Positions 52,326 to 62,079 are shown, numbered from the stretch's first letter. The stretch is 64,000 nt of DNA from an uncultured Eubacterium sp. (GCA_910586225.1 CAJUIL010000013.1:28577-92576), one strand, 5' to 3'. Translations and numbers: made by a program. Notes: a model not told the origin generated them from the letters alone.

Positions 52326-53474
52326 TTAATATTTTTTAAACTCCTCGCTATGATTCAGTACAAGCGTACTATACATAAACAGCACGTCACATCCTTCAAA
52401 ATCCACAAGCTCTCCCAATACATCCGCCCGGATATAACGGATATCTACCAGCGTGATCTGCTCATAGCCTTCCGCCAACAGAGGCGCGAGCGCGGACCCG
52501 AACGAATCCCGAAACAACACAAGCCTGCGGCCCTTGCGTGCATTTGGATGATGCAAGGTAACAAGCGATAAAGGCCCCGATAAAAACATCTCATACGGAT
52601 CCTTCCCCTCCGCCTTTTGCCTATCGTAAACCGGAATCGCCTTCTGGTTTTGCCAGTCATATGCAGTGCAAGCGCTGATATCCTCTCCCGTCAGATACCG
52701 CAGCGCATCCGGCTGCGCTGGCAGCGCGGCCTGTCCATAATAAGCGCCGTAAAACTCCCTCCTGACCGTGCGCATCTCATACTCCTGGCTGGCTGCCGGC
52801 TGCGCGTTCATGCGCTGCAACAGCCGCTTTGCAACGTCAGCCAGTTTTTCCTGCCGCCAATGCGGATCTGTCCGGTAATAATCATCCTTGTCCAAAAGAT
52901 CCGAAATCCGGATATACTCTGCAAATCCCGTTTTCTGCCGTATCAGCCGCTCAAATTCCTCATAATCCATGGATGGATGCCCGCTATCCCTTGCCAGAAA
53001 GCAATTTTTATCCGGTATCACAGACAGATAAATATGATTTTCCTGCGTCAGATAAGCCTCGCACACAGCCGCAAACTGGCCTGCCGCCTGATCCAGAGAA
53101 TTTTCCCGCAGCGGATACTCCATCGCTGCTAAAGAGCCATCAGCGTCGTACAGTCCCCCGTTATCCTGCCTTCGGAACAAATGAAATGCCGTCCATGCCT
53201 TACATTTGCGCAGCTGCTCGCGAAACGGAAACGTATCAACCGTAAAGCTTTCAAAATCCTCCATAAACTGCCCGCCTACGATTGCTTCCACCGAAAGCCT
53301 TGGCAGCACGGCCAGCCTGCGCCTCTCACTGTCAGAGTACTCCGCCTTTGGAAGGAATACGCAGAGCAAAAAGCCTACGAACAAAAAGCCCCCAGCCAGC
53401 AGGCAGAGCATACGATTTTTTCCAAAGCTCCTACGATCCATTCTTTCTTCCTTCGTATCTTCTGCCTCCTGCAT
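52326..53474 (-). CDS. DHHW/AlgX-like surface O-acetylation protein
   Basis: This 382-residue protein has an N-terminal membrane anchor (about 24-42, LCLLAGGFLFVGFLLCVFL) and an extracytoplasmic SGNH-like domain. RTDPHWRQEKLADVA corresponds to the DHHW motif, and LVLFRDSFGSALAPLLAE carries the catalytic Ser. Such proteins work with MBOAT acetyltransferases to place acetyl groups on surface polymers. It lies 97 bases after the MBOAT gene. ATG 53474 (AAAGGAGA) or 53441 could start it. Confidence 0.8.
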   Translation of the reverse strand: MQEAEDTKEERMDRRSFGKNRMLCLLAGGFLFVGFLLCVFLPKAEYSDSERRRLAVLPRLSVEAIVGGQFMEDFESFTVDTFPFREQLRKCKAWTAFHLFRRQDNGGLYDADGSLAAMEYPLRENSLDQAAGQFAAVCEAYLTQENHIYLSVIPDKNCFLARDSGHPSMDYEEFERLIRQKTGFAEYIRISDLLDKDDYYRTDPHWRQEKLADVAKRLLQRMNAQPAASQEYEMRTVRREFYGAYYGQAALPAQPDALRYLTGEDISACTAYDWQNQKAIPVYDRQKAEGKDPYEMFLSGPLSLVTLHHPNARKGRRLVLFRDSFGSALAPLLAEGYEQITLVDIRYIRADVLGELVDFEGCDVLFMYSTLVLNHSEEFKKY

Positions 53475-53571
53475 CTATCAGTCTCCTTTCAAATGCGATA
53501 AAATCAAATACAAAACAAAATATAAAGCCAAAATTTAACATTGAAATTTGAATTGAAAACAAAATCAAAAA

Positions 53572-54978
53572 TTAAAATCGAAAATATAAAAATGGCTGAA
53601 ACGAACCATCAGCCAGATAAGCGGTCATAACGACAAAAAGTGCGAGTATCAGCACAGGCTCCGCCGCGTTCCAGATCCTTCCTTCTGCGTCCATAGTCCT
53701 TACAGACCTGTATTTTTCAGCAGCAGCGGCAACCGGGCCGGCTCCTGCTGCCGCTGCGAGCATCACAACGCCGTAACTGCGCAGGCAGTACAGCGCTTCC
53801 TGCGACACAAGCGGAATCCCGCCTGCTCCGAACAGCCCGCCGATATCGGAAACCGCCTGCTCCATATCGGACGCATGGAACAGCACAAAGCTGATCACAA
53901 TAAAAAACAAGAAATAAATCCGTAAAACAACACGCCGCACGCCTCCTGAAAAAACTCGTATACAATTTTTCTCAAACACAAGCAGGACTGCAAAATACAG
54001 CCCCCACCATACAAAATTCCATTCCGCCCCATGCCAAAGCCCAGTCAACATCCATACAAAATAAATATGAAGGATCTGACGACCCCGCCCACAGCGGTTT
54101 CCTCCCAGCGGAATATATACATAATCCCGGAACCAAGTGCCGAGCGACCGGTGCCAGCGTCTCCAAAACTCCGTCATGCTCGTGGAAAGAAACGGAGCAC
54201 AGAAATTTTCCGGAAAGTAAAATCCAAACACCCGTCCCAATCCAACCGCCATATCGCTATAACCCGAAAAGTCAAAATAAATATACAATGTGCAGCCAAT
54301 CGCATACAACCAGTAAAACAGTACAGACTTCTCCTCTGACGCCCGAAATACCGCACACATCTCGCCAAGCTGGTCCGCCAGCAGTATTTTTTTTGCCAGA
54401 CCGTATACAAACCGCCGGATTCCCCATGCCGCAGCGGCAAATGAATGCCTCCGTTCCCCAAGCTGATCCGCGATCGAAGCATAGCGCACGATCGGCCCTG
54501 CGATCAGCTGCGGAAACATCGTAATATATACAGCCAAACGCAAAATATTTTTCTGCGCCGCTTCCCCATGGTACACATCTACAACATAGCTCACCAGCTG
54601 AAACGTATAAAAGCTGATGCCAACCGGAAGCCCCACAGCAGGAAGCCAAACGTCCCATCCCGTAACAGCCCGAAGATTCGCAAGCAGAAATCCCGCATAT
54701 TTAAAATAAAGCAAAAAAGCAAGGCTTACACCTGCCGACACAATGCAGGCCGCAAGCCCCGCCCGCTTCCCACGATACTTTTCTGCAAGCAGCCCGCCCG
54801 CATAACCGGATAAAACAGAACACCCCATTACCACAATATAACGCGGCTCTCCCCATGCATAGAAGAAAAGGCTGCCCGCGAGCAATACCGCGTTGCGAAG
54901 CCGCGCCGGGCAGACAAAGTATACCCCTGCCATAACCGGCAAAAAATAATATAAAAAAACAATACTCGAAAAAACCAT
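53572..54978 (-). CDS. MBOAT-family O-acyltransferase, first copy
   Basis: A 468-residue polytopic membrane protein of the AlgI/DltB type. Family marks are WRRWHRSLGTWFRDYVYIPL, the catalytic His in LTGLWHGAEWNF, QLIAGPIVRY, and the C-terminal DGSFQPFLYFRF. It passes acetyl groups across the membrane. The start shares one base with the lipoprotein stop (TGATG). Grouped with the DHHW protein downstream and a lipoprotein upstream. Confidence 0.92.
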   Translation of the reverse strand: MVFSSIVFLYYFLPVMAGVYFVCPARLRNAVLLAGSLFFYAWGEPRYIVVMGCSVLSGYAGGLLAEKYRGKRAGLAACIVSAGVSLAFLLYFKYAGFLLANLRAVTGWDVWLPAVGLPVGISFYTFQLVSYVVDVYHGEAAQKNILRLAVYITMFPQLIAGPIVRYASIADQLGERRHSFAAAAWGIRRFVYGLAKKILLADQLGEMCAVFRASEEKSVLFYWLYAIGCTLYIYFDFSGYSDMAVGLGRVFGFYFPENFCAPFLSTSMTEFWRRWHRSLGTWFRDYVYIPLGGNRCGRGRQILHIYFVWMLTGLWHGAEWNFVWWGLYFAVLLVFEKNCIRVFSGGVRRVVLRIYFLFFIVISFVLFHASDMEQAVSDIGGLFGAGGIPLVSQEALYCLRSYGVVMLAAAAGAGPVAAAAEKYRSVRTMDAEGRIWNAAEPVLILALFVVMTAYLADGSFQPFLYFRF

Positions 54979-55547
54979 CAGACAATCGGCGCCTGCGTCA
55001 GCACACTCGCCCCGTCCAGAGCGGACAGTGCCTTGTTTTGAAACGTATCCATCATTTCTGCTTCTCCATATGCTGTAATGACATAGCTGTCGCCAACCGC
55101 AAGAACAGCCATCTTATCCGGCTGTCCGCACAACCACTGTCTGTCGGATAGCGCAGCCTTTAGCTCACGCGCAAACACATTGCGGTCCGTATGCGTCTTG
55201 AGACGGTATGCCGCGCCTGTAAATGTGTTTCCATTCATCAAATGCACCATAGAAGCCGCCTCCTCGATATCCGCTGCAAGCTCCGCCGGCAGCCCCAGCG
55301 TATTTTCCAGCTCTTGCGTCTTACTGATATCAAATGCTCCCGGCGCATCCATCACCGCGTGCTCCTGATCTCCACCGTACATTGCAAACAGCTCTTCCTC
55401 CCCATACGAATCCGCAACTACCTCCAGCAGCTCCAGCGGCCCCGTATAAGCAGTATCGTTCTGCTCCTGTCCCGAACGCCGTCCGCCGCAGCCGATCAAA
55501 AAGATCATACAAGCAGCTGACAAAAGATAGACCGTTATTTTTTTCAT
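54978..55547 (-). CDS. DUF4358 lipoprotein
   Basis: 189 residues from ATG 55547, preceded by GAAGGAGG. Signal peptide with lipobox FLIGC, so it is lipid-anchored at the outer face of the membrane. The body (LLEVVADSYGEEELFAMYG, ALDGASVLTQAPIV) matches DUF4358, often found next to MBOAT genes in Clostridia. Function unknown. First gene of the lipoprotein-MBOAT-DHHW operon. Confidence 0.75.
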   Translation of the reverse strand: MKKITVYLLSAACMIFLIGCGGRRSGQEQNDTAYTGPLELLEVVADSYGEEELFAMYGGDQEHAVMDAPGAFDISKTQELENTLGLPAELAADIEEAASMVHLMNGNTFTGAAYRLKTHTDRNVFARELKAALSDRQWLCGQPDKMAVLAVGDSYVITAYGEAEMMDTFQNKALSALDGASVLTQAPIV

Positions 55548-55610
55548 ATTCCCTCCTTCATATGCGTTTGATTTTCCTATAGTTTTCCCATATACAGCAA
55601 TTCTATCCAT

Positions 55611-55645
55611 AAAAAAGGAGCCATCCGTATATCACAGATGACTCC
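55611..55645 (-). terminator. terminator of the GntR-ABC-VanZ operon
   Basis: On the minus strand GGAGTCATCTGT (55645-55634) pairs with ACGGATGGCTCC (55628-55617), then six T (55616-55611). It ends 11 bases after the vanZ stop. Confidence 0.85.
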
Positions 55646-55655
55646 CTGCACTTAT

Positions 55656-56150
55656 TTAATTCATAATGAACAAAACACCTATCAAAAGGCACATTCCTGC
55701 AGCGCCCGTCAATGTAACCGCATTCAGAACCGTATATACCTTTTCCCTGCACAGCTTTGAAAAAATGCCAAACACACCCATGCCAAGCACGCCGCCAAGC
55801 GTATTTCCCAAAAAATCCGTAATATCTGTAACCCCGATCCCTAACACATACTGCAATAATTCCAGCGTAAGGCTTGTAAAAAACACCGGAGCAATTCTTT
55901 GTAGCCAAGACCTTGACTGTCCCAGCATACAGCAAAGCACGCCAAAGGGAATAAATATCAGCACATTTTCAACAATCTCTCTTAGGATCAGTCTTCCTTC
56001 CGCATCCGTCGAGCCCGCAAACGGTATCAGATTTACACTTCGCAAATACCCAAGCTGAGCAAGCGGCAGCTGCATTTTAAATAAAATAATCCAAACCAGA
56101 GCCACAAAATAAATGAAGAATAAACATTTTGTCAGTTTCTTTGAGCCCAT
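55656..56150 (-). CDS. VanZ-family membrane protein
   Basis: 164 residues with about four membrane helices. VanZ-type segments are SVNLIPFAGS, NVLIFIPFGVLCCMLG and TDITDFLGNTLGGVLGM. VanZ of Enterococcus gives low-level teicoplanin resistance; the role of relatives is unclear. AAGGAGTGG precedes the ATG. Last gene of the GntR-ABC operon, 23 bases after the permease. Confidence 0.85.
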   Translation of the reverse strand: MGSKKLTKCLFFIYFVALVWIILFKMQLPLAQLGYLRSVNLIPFAGSTDAEGRLILREIVENVLIFIPFGVLCCMLGQSRSWLQRIAPVFFTSLTLELLQYVLGIGVTDITDFLGNTLGGVLGMGVFGIFSKLCREKVYTVLNAVTLTGAAGMCLLIGVLFIMN

Positions 56151-56173
56151 ACAGCCACTCCTTCCCTAAACGC

Positions 56174-58009
56174 TTAACGGTACCCCAGATCACGCAGCGT
56201 ACGGAGCACATTCGTATATCTTGTGTCTACCGAAAGATACGCTGTTCCGTCTTTTCCAACCTGATCATTATAAATCTCCAAAACAGAACGCAACTGAGCA
56301 TTGATATACCCCGCTTCGTCACGAATATCTAGTGTCAGATTGCCAAACACATTTTCTGTGGCTTCCACCGTAGGTGCATTGGCATCACTACGACTTGCGA
56401 CCTCGTCCAGCTTTCCGCTTTCCACGTCCTGAACGATCGCCGCATACAGCTTTTCTGCGTCTTTCTGCGATATCCTGACCTGCGCATTTGTCTGATCAGT
56501 ATAATTTTCCCATGTTCCTCCATAAACCTGTATCTGAGGATAATGGATCCCAAAAATCTGCTTCAAAACAATGTCCGGCCTGCGCCCATAAACACGTATT
56601 TGTTCTGAAACACTTTCCGCTTTCTTCGATTCTGGTATCATATACTCTCTTCTGATGATAGAATCATTCTTTAACAAATATTCAATCGTAACGTAACGCG
56701 TATCACTATTTTTATCTGCGATCGCACTCTGAAACTCCTTCTTTGACCCTAGAATCTGGCTGTGAATATCTCTTATCCAATCAATTTCGTCCGCGTCACA
56801 CGCAAGCATCGATATCTCTCCCATGATACGAGCAGCCTCAACCTCATCTGTAGCCGGAATTTTGCGCTCTATGCCAAGTATATCTGTATCCAGCATCAGA
56901 TAGAACCCACAGACAACAACTGTATAAACCAGACATTCCCGCACCCTCCGCTTGGAAAACACATAAACACTTCGTTCCAGAAGCATCTGCACGGTAAAAA
57001 ATACAAGGATCCCAATCACCGCCACGCCCAGCAAAATCGCAGGAAAGGACTGCTGGTAAGACAACGCGCTGATAAACAACGCGCCCAAAGCAGAGGTGCA
57101 GACTGCTGTTCCCCAGCGGAACACAGGCTTTAGCCAGCCTACGGTGATCACATCACCTGCCGTTTCAATATGTTTTTTACGATACGCGATCAGCGCAACC
57201 GCTATCAACAACAATGCAGCCATAAAATATCCTGGCAGCACCTTCATATTCTCCAGCAGATTTTTCAGGCTGCCATCCCCAGCAATGTTGTTCGGAGCTA
57301 CCCGCCGCAGACACAAGATCGGCGTTATGACGCTAAATAACGCATCGTTATACGAAAAATAATTGCTATTCAATCCATAACATACGACCTCAAGCATAGC
57401 AGATGCAATCATCGTACAGCCCGCGTATAGAAAATTAAGAATAAAATACAATACCGGAACCGCGATCATATTCCCAACAAACATCAGGACACAAACTGCC
57501 AAGCTGTAGAAAAACAAATTTTCCACAAATACCGTTAGCAGCCATAAGCCATACTGCTGAAATGCAAAGGCATTCACCGCTCCCATTGACAAGCCGACCG
57601 CCAGTGTGAGCAAAAACGCAATCAGTATCGGTACAAGTAAAAACAACATCCCAGATGCAAAATTCGTTACAAATAGGCTGGTCCTGCTGACCGGATACGT
57701 ATGCATCATATTAGAATTTCTGGCAGTAAACAGATAAGAAAAAACATACATCGCACATAGCAACGCTACGATGGCGAAGAAAGGTACAAAAGACCTCATC
57801 CTCCATACCTGACTAACCATGACATTCTCCATCATCGCTGACAGCTCCCCTGGTGTGTAATCGTACTTGAAAAGCTCCGATAAGGTCCCATACACGCTTA
57901 CTGGAAGCATCATAATATAAATCAGCAGCAGCGCCGCCCACAAATACCAGCCGCCCACCACATTACGTTTCCAAACTGCCCAGTTAAATAAGGATGTCTT
58001 TAACTTCAT
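56174..58009 (-). CDS. ABC transporter permease (YtrC/D-like)
   Basis: About 611 residues from ATG 58009, preceded by GGGAGGTG. Six or so helices in the first 270 residues, more up to about 380, then a soluble part to the end. It overlaps the ATPase gene by 26 bases. It resembles the large permeases that accompany GntR/YtrA-type regulators; antibiotic-induced efflux or signalling is possible. The substrate is unknown. Confidence 0.78.
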   Translation of the reverse strand: MKLKTSLFNWAVWKRNVVGGWYLWAALLLIYIMMLPVSVYGTLSELFKYDYTPGELSAMMENVMVSQVWRMRSFVPFFAIVALLCAMYVFSYLFTARNSNMMHTYPVSRTSLFVTNFASGMLFLLVPILIAFLLTLAVGLSMGAVNAFAFQQYGLWLLTVFVENLFFYSLAVCVLMFVGNMIAVPVLYFILNFLYAGCTMIASAMLEVVCYGLNSNYFSYNDALFSVITPILCLRRVAPNNIAGDGSLKNLLENMKVLPGYFMAALLLIAVALIAYRKKHIETAGDVITVGWLKPVFRWGTAVCTSALGALFISALSYQQSFPAILLGVAVIGILVFFTVQMLLERSVYVFSKRRVRECLVYTVVVCGFYLMLDTDILGIERKIPATDEVEAARIMGEISMLACDADEIDWIRDIHSQILGSKKEFQSAIADKNSDTRYVTIEYLLKNDSIIRREYMIPESKKAESVSEQIRVYGRRPDIVLKQIFGIHYPQIQVYGGTWENYTDQTNAQVRISQKDAEKLYAAIVQDVESGKLDEVASRSDANAPTVEATENVFGNLTLDIRDEAGYINAQLRSVLEIYNDQVGKDGTAYLSVDTRYTNVLRTLRDLGYR

Positions 58010-58910
58010 ATTCAGCACCTCCCAGCTCATATATAAAAATCTCCTCCAGTGTCAGCGGAAGGATATCCAGCAAAATCGGCTGCAAAGACGCGATCTGCGT
58101 ACGGATCAGATCCTGTTCTCCCCGGATGATCATCGTATGCACACGTCCCGCCTGTGAATGGTGCATCAGATCCATCCCACCCGGCAGCGCTGGAAGCTGT
58201 TCGCTTTCAAATGCAACCTGTATTTTAGAAACGCTGCCCTGCAGGTCGTCCAGCGATTTTTCCATAATCACCTTCCCATGATGCATGATCCCTACATGGT
58301 CGCAGACATCCTCCAGCTCGCGCAGATTGTGTGAGGATACGAGCACCGTCGTTCCATGCTCCGCCACGTCCGAAATCAGCAGGCTCCATATCTGCCTGCG
58401 CATCACCGGATCCAAGCCGTCTACTGGTTCATCTAAGATCAAAAGCCTCGGACGGCAGCAGATAGCCAGCCAAAAAGCCGCCTGCTTTTGCATCCCTTTT
58501 GAAAGCCTTCGTATGGCACGCTTGCGTCCAACGGACGGAAAACAATCTGCAAGCCGTTCAAACAGCTCTGTGTCAAACGTCGGATACATCGTCTTGTAAA
58601 ACCGCTCCATATCTTTTACATTCGCGTGATTAAAATAAAAAATATCGTCCGGAATATACGCAAGTTCCGCCTTTACCGCAACATTGTCATACAAAAGCTG
58701 CCCGTCCACGCGTATCTCACCCTCATCCTGACGGTAAGCTCCTGTAATATGCCGGATAATTGTCGATTTTCCGGCGCCGTTTGGCCCTACCAGACCATAG
58801 ACCGCTCCCTTTTTCACATTCATATTCACATGATCCAATGCCGTAAAGCTGTCAAACCTCTTCGTAACATTGATCACTTCTATCATATTATCTGTCCTAT
58901 TTTCTGTCAT
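57984..58910 (-). CDS. ABC transporter ATPase (YtrB-like)
   Basis: This 308-residue ATPase has Walker A GPNGAGKSTIIRHI, a signature variant LSKGMQKQ, Walker B LLILDEPVDGLDP and switch His in VLVSSHNLRELE. The C-terminal 70 residues are an accessory domain. Start overlaps the GntR stop by four bases (ATGA). The order GntR-ATPase-permease matches the Bacillus ytr operon, which reacts to cell-wall antibiotics. Confidence 0.88.
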   Translation of the reverse strand: MTENRTDNMIEVINVTKRFDSFTALDHVNMNVKKGAVYGLVGPNGAGKSTIIRHITGAYRQDEGEIRVDGQLLYDNVAVKAELAYIPDDIFYFNHANVKDMERFYKTMYPTFDTELFERLADCFPSVGRKRAIRRLSKGMQKQAAFWLAICCRPRLLILDEPVDGLDPVMRRQIWSLLISDVAEHGTTVLVSSHNLRELEDVCDHVGIMHHGKVIMEKSLDDLQGSVSKIQVAFESEQLPALPGGMDLMHHSQAGRVHTMIIRGEQDLIRTQIASLQPILLDILPLTLEEIFIYELGGAEYEVKDILI

Positions 58911-59281
58911 AGCTGCGCTCCTCCCTGTCCCAGACGATCAATTCTCTGCTTTAGCTCCTCTGGCTTTTTTTTCAGATACAAAAGCTCCGTAACCGCCTCG
59001 TCAAACTGCTTGAACAGAGCCTCCTGCCTGCCGGAACACACTTCGCTCAGCGGCGCCGCAAAACTCCCCCGCCCAGACACGGTATAGACATAGCCCTCCT
59101 GTTCCAGCTCCCGGTACGCCTTTTGGATCGTATTCGGATTGATCGCGAGCTGACTTGCCAGTTCGCGCACACTTGGCAGCTTTTCATCCTGCCGTATCAC
59201 ATCAGAAAGGATCAGTCTGCGCAATCCATCCTTGATCTGCTCATAAATTGGCCTCGCATCACGATAATTCAACTCCAGCAT
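58907..59281 (-). CDS. GntR-family repressor, YtrA type
   Basis: 124 residues with only a winged helix (YEQIKDGLRRLILSDVIRQD, PSVRELASQLAINPNTIQKAYREL) and a short helical dimerisation tail; this is the YtrA subfamily, without an effector domain. First gene of the operon. A 12-base palindrome at the promoter is the likely operator, which would make it self-regulated. Confidence 0.9.
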   Translation of the reverse strand: MLELNYRDARPIYEQIKDGLRRLILSDVIRQDEKLPSVRELASQLAINPNTIQKAYRELEQEGYVYTVSGRGSFAAPLSEVCSGRQEALFKQFDEAVTELLYLKKKPEELKQRIDRLGQGGAQL

Positions 59282-59366
59282 CCCCTATTCCTCCTTTCCT
59301 TCCAATGCTCCACCTACAAAACATCCTTCTATTACAAGAAGTACCTCCTTCTTTTTCCTTGACAGC

Positions 59367-59406
59367 TCCGATATTGCAGACCGACATAGCTGCCCACAAT
59401 ATCGGA
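59367..59406. repeat. leader hairpin of the GntR operon
   Basis: TCCGATATTG (59367-59376) and CAATATCGGA (59397-59406) are perfect 10-base inverted repeats between the promoter and the GntR start. This could be an RNA leader structure or a second operator. Confidence 0.5.
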
Positions 59407-59446
59407 TTCCTGGTGTGTATGTTGTATTGTTTGTACTGTGTGTATC

Positions 59447-59458
59447 ATTAGTACTAAT
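59447..59458. promoter_or_regulatory. palindromic operator, probably for the GntR repressor
   Basis: ATTAGTACTAAT is a perfect 12-base palindrome located directly downstream of the -10 (59461-59466, minus strand), at about the transcription start. GntR-type repressors bind such sites. Confidence 0.6.
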
Positions 59459-59460
59459 AC

Positions 59461-59489
59461 ACAATATCACATAGAAAACAAATTGTCAA
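59461..59489 (-). promoter_or_regulatory. promoter of the GntR-ABC-VanZ operon
   Basis: TTGACA (59489-59484), 17-base spacer, TATTGT (59466-59461) on the minus strand. Confidence 0.7.
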
Positions 59490-59521
59490 CCTGTTTTCTA
59501 CGCAATTTTTTATGCAAAACA

Positions 59522-59555
59522 GGCATTTTGCTTTCTTTTCTGAAAGCAAAATGCC
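59522..59555 (-). terminator. terminator after the SGNH gene
   Basis: GGCATTTTGCTTTC (59522-59535) and GAAAGCAAAATGCC (59542-59555) form a perfect 14-bp stem, followed on the minus strand by TGTTTTGC. It lies five bases after the SGNH stop. Confidence 0.75.
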
Positions 59556-59560
59556 CCACG

Positions 59561-60631
59561 TTAACGCACCACAGCATGGCTCATCAGATAATCTGTCCAA
59601 AGCTCATAATACTGCGCATACATATGTACTTCATCAAAAGTATAATCTGCCTTTAAAAATCCCTTCTTATCCGTCAGCTTATTGCTTACATCCAGATAAA
59701 AAATATCCTTTCCATCTGCAAGCTGCGCGATTGCCACATTTTTGTCATTGATATTGATATTGTTGAAAATCTCATCCCCCGATGCTTTTACTTTACTAAC
59801 CGGGATAATCCCCTGGATATAAATGACCGCATCTGGCTGCCATTTTCGAAACTTTTGCAAAACACGCGCATAGGCTTTTTGAAACGTTCCTGTATTACCT
59901 GTTCCAAGCTCGTTGATCCCTACCATAAAATAAATCTTACCATAACGGTAGTTTTTCAGCATATGCGCAACACTGACCGTTTCTCCGGTTTTTGGATCCG
60001 TAATAAATTTATCCTCCAAAATATCATAGACGTTCATACCCGTCTTTGCAAAAAACTGCGCATGATCAAGCCCTGAATAATCCTGCATACCAACGGTTCT
60101 CGAATCTCCGATAAATACTGCGTCCTTAAAATAGCTTTTATCCACCTTTTCATAGGAAAACTCTGTAGTCAACGCCTTTTTGCCTGGATCCGTATAATAT
60201 CTGGAATCTGTTTTCTTCTTTTTATACTCCTTAAATCTTGTAACGCCGATTTCCTGCGGTGGCGCTTCAAGGCTGTCTTCACCGTCCTCGTCTGACGCGG
60301 TATTCTGATCTTCCGCAGACTCTTTATCAGCTGCGCCGTCCTCACCCTTGCCATCGTCTGCTTGTACATGATCCACCGTATTTCCGTTGTTTGGCACTTT
60401 CTCTGATTCCGAATTGGCCCATACGTCCATATCATCCAAATAGCTGTCGTCTAACAGCGTGTCCGGATCATCTGGCTCCAAAAGAGCGGTAAACACCGGA
60501 TTTTCAATAATCTTGTCGTCCAGCTTTTCCGGCAGCCTGCCCTCTGACCAGGTAAAAGCCGTCAAGCCGAACCATCCGAGCAAAAGTAAAAACAACATCG
60601 GACATTTAAAAAAACATTTCCATAACCTCAT
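59561..60631 (-). CDS. SGNH/GDSL hydrolase-like surface protein
   Basis: This 356-residue protein has an N-terminal membrane anchor (about 12-29), an acidic Asp/Glu-rich linker (about 50-125), and an extracytoplasmic SGNH domain from 165. The Ser is in VFIGDSRTVGM, block III in MVGINELG, and the catalytic Asp/His in FDEVHMY. It follows an MBOAT gene by 56 bases, so it probably acts in O-acetylation or deacetylation of a surface polymer. Confidence 0.82.
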   Translation of the reverse strand: MRLWKCFFKCPMLFLLLLGWFGLTAFTWSEGRLPEKLDDKIIENPVFTALLEPDDPDTLLDDSYLDDMDVWANSESEKVPNNGNTVDHVQADDGKGEDGAADKESAEDQNTASDEDGEDSLEAPPQEIGVTRFKEYKKKKTDSRYYTDPGKKALTTEFSYEKVDKSYFKDAVFIGDSRTVGMQDYSGLDHAQFFAKTGMNVYDILEDKFITDPKTGETVSVAHMLKNYRYGKIYFMVGINELGTGNTGTFQKAYARVLQKFRKWQPDAVIYIQGIIPVSKVKASGDEIFNNININDKNVAIAQLADGKDIFYLDVSNKLTDKKGFLKADYTFDEVHMYAQYYELWTDYLMSHAVVR

Positions 60632-60687
60632 AGCTCTATTTCCTTTCCCATAGCTCTGATACGGCCATGGATCTGCAAAACCAAAAT

Positions 60688-62079
60688 TTAAAATCTAAAA
60701 TATAAAAACGGATTATTTGCCCCGTTTGCAAGCTCATATACACTTAACCAAAATACCGCAAGCGCCATCATGACAATGATAAGTCCGCCCCGGATACTAC
60801 GGTAAACACGCTCCGGCAGCCTTGTAGAAAAAAGCATACAGATGAGAAACAACCATCCATATTCATGCACATACCGAAACAGCTGTTCCGTTCCGACCAT
60901 GACTGGCTGGTTATGGATACCTACCAACTGCTGCAGGTAAATAAGCAGCTGTGAAAAATCGGATATCGCAAATACAACCCAAGTAACCGGAATTAAAATC
61001 CAGATATAAATATGCCCGATTATAATGCTTCGTTCCAGAACTTTACCATATACAAATTTTTCCAGCGTAAGTAGTACAAAAAATCCCAGCCCCCAGAGTA
61101 CAAAATTCCAGCTTGCGCCATGCCACAGCCCGGTCAGTGACCATACTACAAGCATATTGAACAACATATGAAAGTTTCCCTTCCGGTTGCCGCCAAGCGG
61201 AATATATACATATTCTCGAAAAAAACGGCCGAGCGTCATATGCCAGGTACGCCAAAACTGTGTCACTGACTTTACCATATACGGGCTGTCAAAGTTTTTA
61301 GGCAGATGAAAGCCCAGCATATATCCCAACCCGATCGCCATTAAGGAATATCCCCAAAAGTCAAAATAAATCTGAAAGGAATACGCTATGGCCCCCATCC
61401 ATGCGATCGGCGTAGACAAGTTGGCATATCCAATCCCCTGTACCTGATTCCAAAAAATCGAGATTTTATTTGCCAACAATACCTTTGCTCCCAGACCGAA
61501 GCAAAACACTTCCAATCCATGCTCAATGTCACGCAGGGATGTTTTCCTTAACCGCAGTTCGCTCGATACCTCCTGATACTGAACGATCGGCCCAGCAATC
61601 AGCTGCGGAAACATACATACATACGTTGCAAATTCCAAAAGCGTCCCTGGATGCTTCATTTTTCCGCGGTAGATATCCCCCATATAAGACACAATCTGAA
61701 ACGTATAAAAGCTGATTCCAAGCGGCAGCGTCAGTTCCAGCAGAGGCAAGGCGCTTTTATGGAGCAATAGATTCAGATTTTGCGCAAAAAAATCGAAATA
61801 CTTAAATAAAAACAGCAGGCCAAAATCCAAAAGCATCGCAAAAATCAATATAAATCTACGGTATCCTCTGTGATGTGCTCTTGCGAGATGCACACAGATC
61901 CAAAAATTGACAAATACCGTAAATAACATCAAAAACACATAAACCGGCTCACCGACCGCATAAAACAAAATGCTTCCGAAAAACAGTACCAAATTGCGAA
62001 ACCGACTTGGTACAAGAAAATAACATAAAAAAAACAGAGGCATAAAACGAAAAATAAAAATTAAACTTGAAAAAACCAT
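60688..62079 (-). CDS. MBOAT-family O-acyltransferase, second copy
   Basis: About 463 residues from ATG 62079, which follows GGAGG; a frame extension of seven codons lacks this. Motifs are as in the first copy: WRTWHMTLGRFFREYVYIPL, LTGLWHGASWNF, QLIAGPIVQY, and the end GANNPFLYFRF. Its overall design is the same as the copy at 53572-54978, but the accessory protein is an SGNH enzyme instead of a DHHW protein. It has a consensus promoter. Confidence 0.92.
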   Translation of the reverse strand: MVFSSLIFIFRFMPLFFLCYFLVPSRFRNLVLFFGSILFYAVGEPVYVFLMLFTVFVNFWICVHLARAHHRGYRRFILIFAMLLDFGLLFLFKYFDFFAQNLNLLLHKSALPLLELTLPLGISFYTFQIVSYMGDIYRGKMKHPGTLLEFATYVCMFPQLIAGPIVQYQEVSSELRLRKTSLRDIEHGLEVFCFGLGAKVLLANKISIFWNQVQGIGYANLSTPIAWMGAIAYSFQIYFDFWGYSLMAIGLGYMLGFHLPKNFDSPYMVKSVTQFWRTWHMTLGRFFREYVYIPLGGNRKGNFHMLFNMLVVWSLTGLWHGASWNFVLWGLGFFVLLTLEKFVYGKVLERSIIIGHIYIWILIPVTWVVFAISDFSQLLIYLQQLVGIHNQPVMVGTEQLFRYVHEYGWLFLICMLFSTRLPERVYRSIRGGLIIVMMALAVFWLSVYELANGANNPFLYFRF

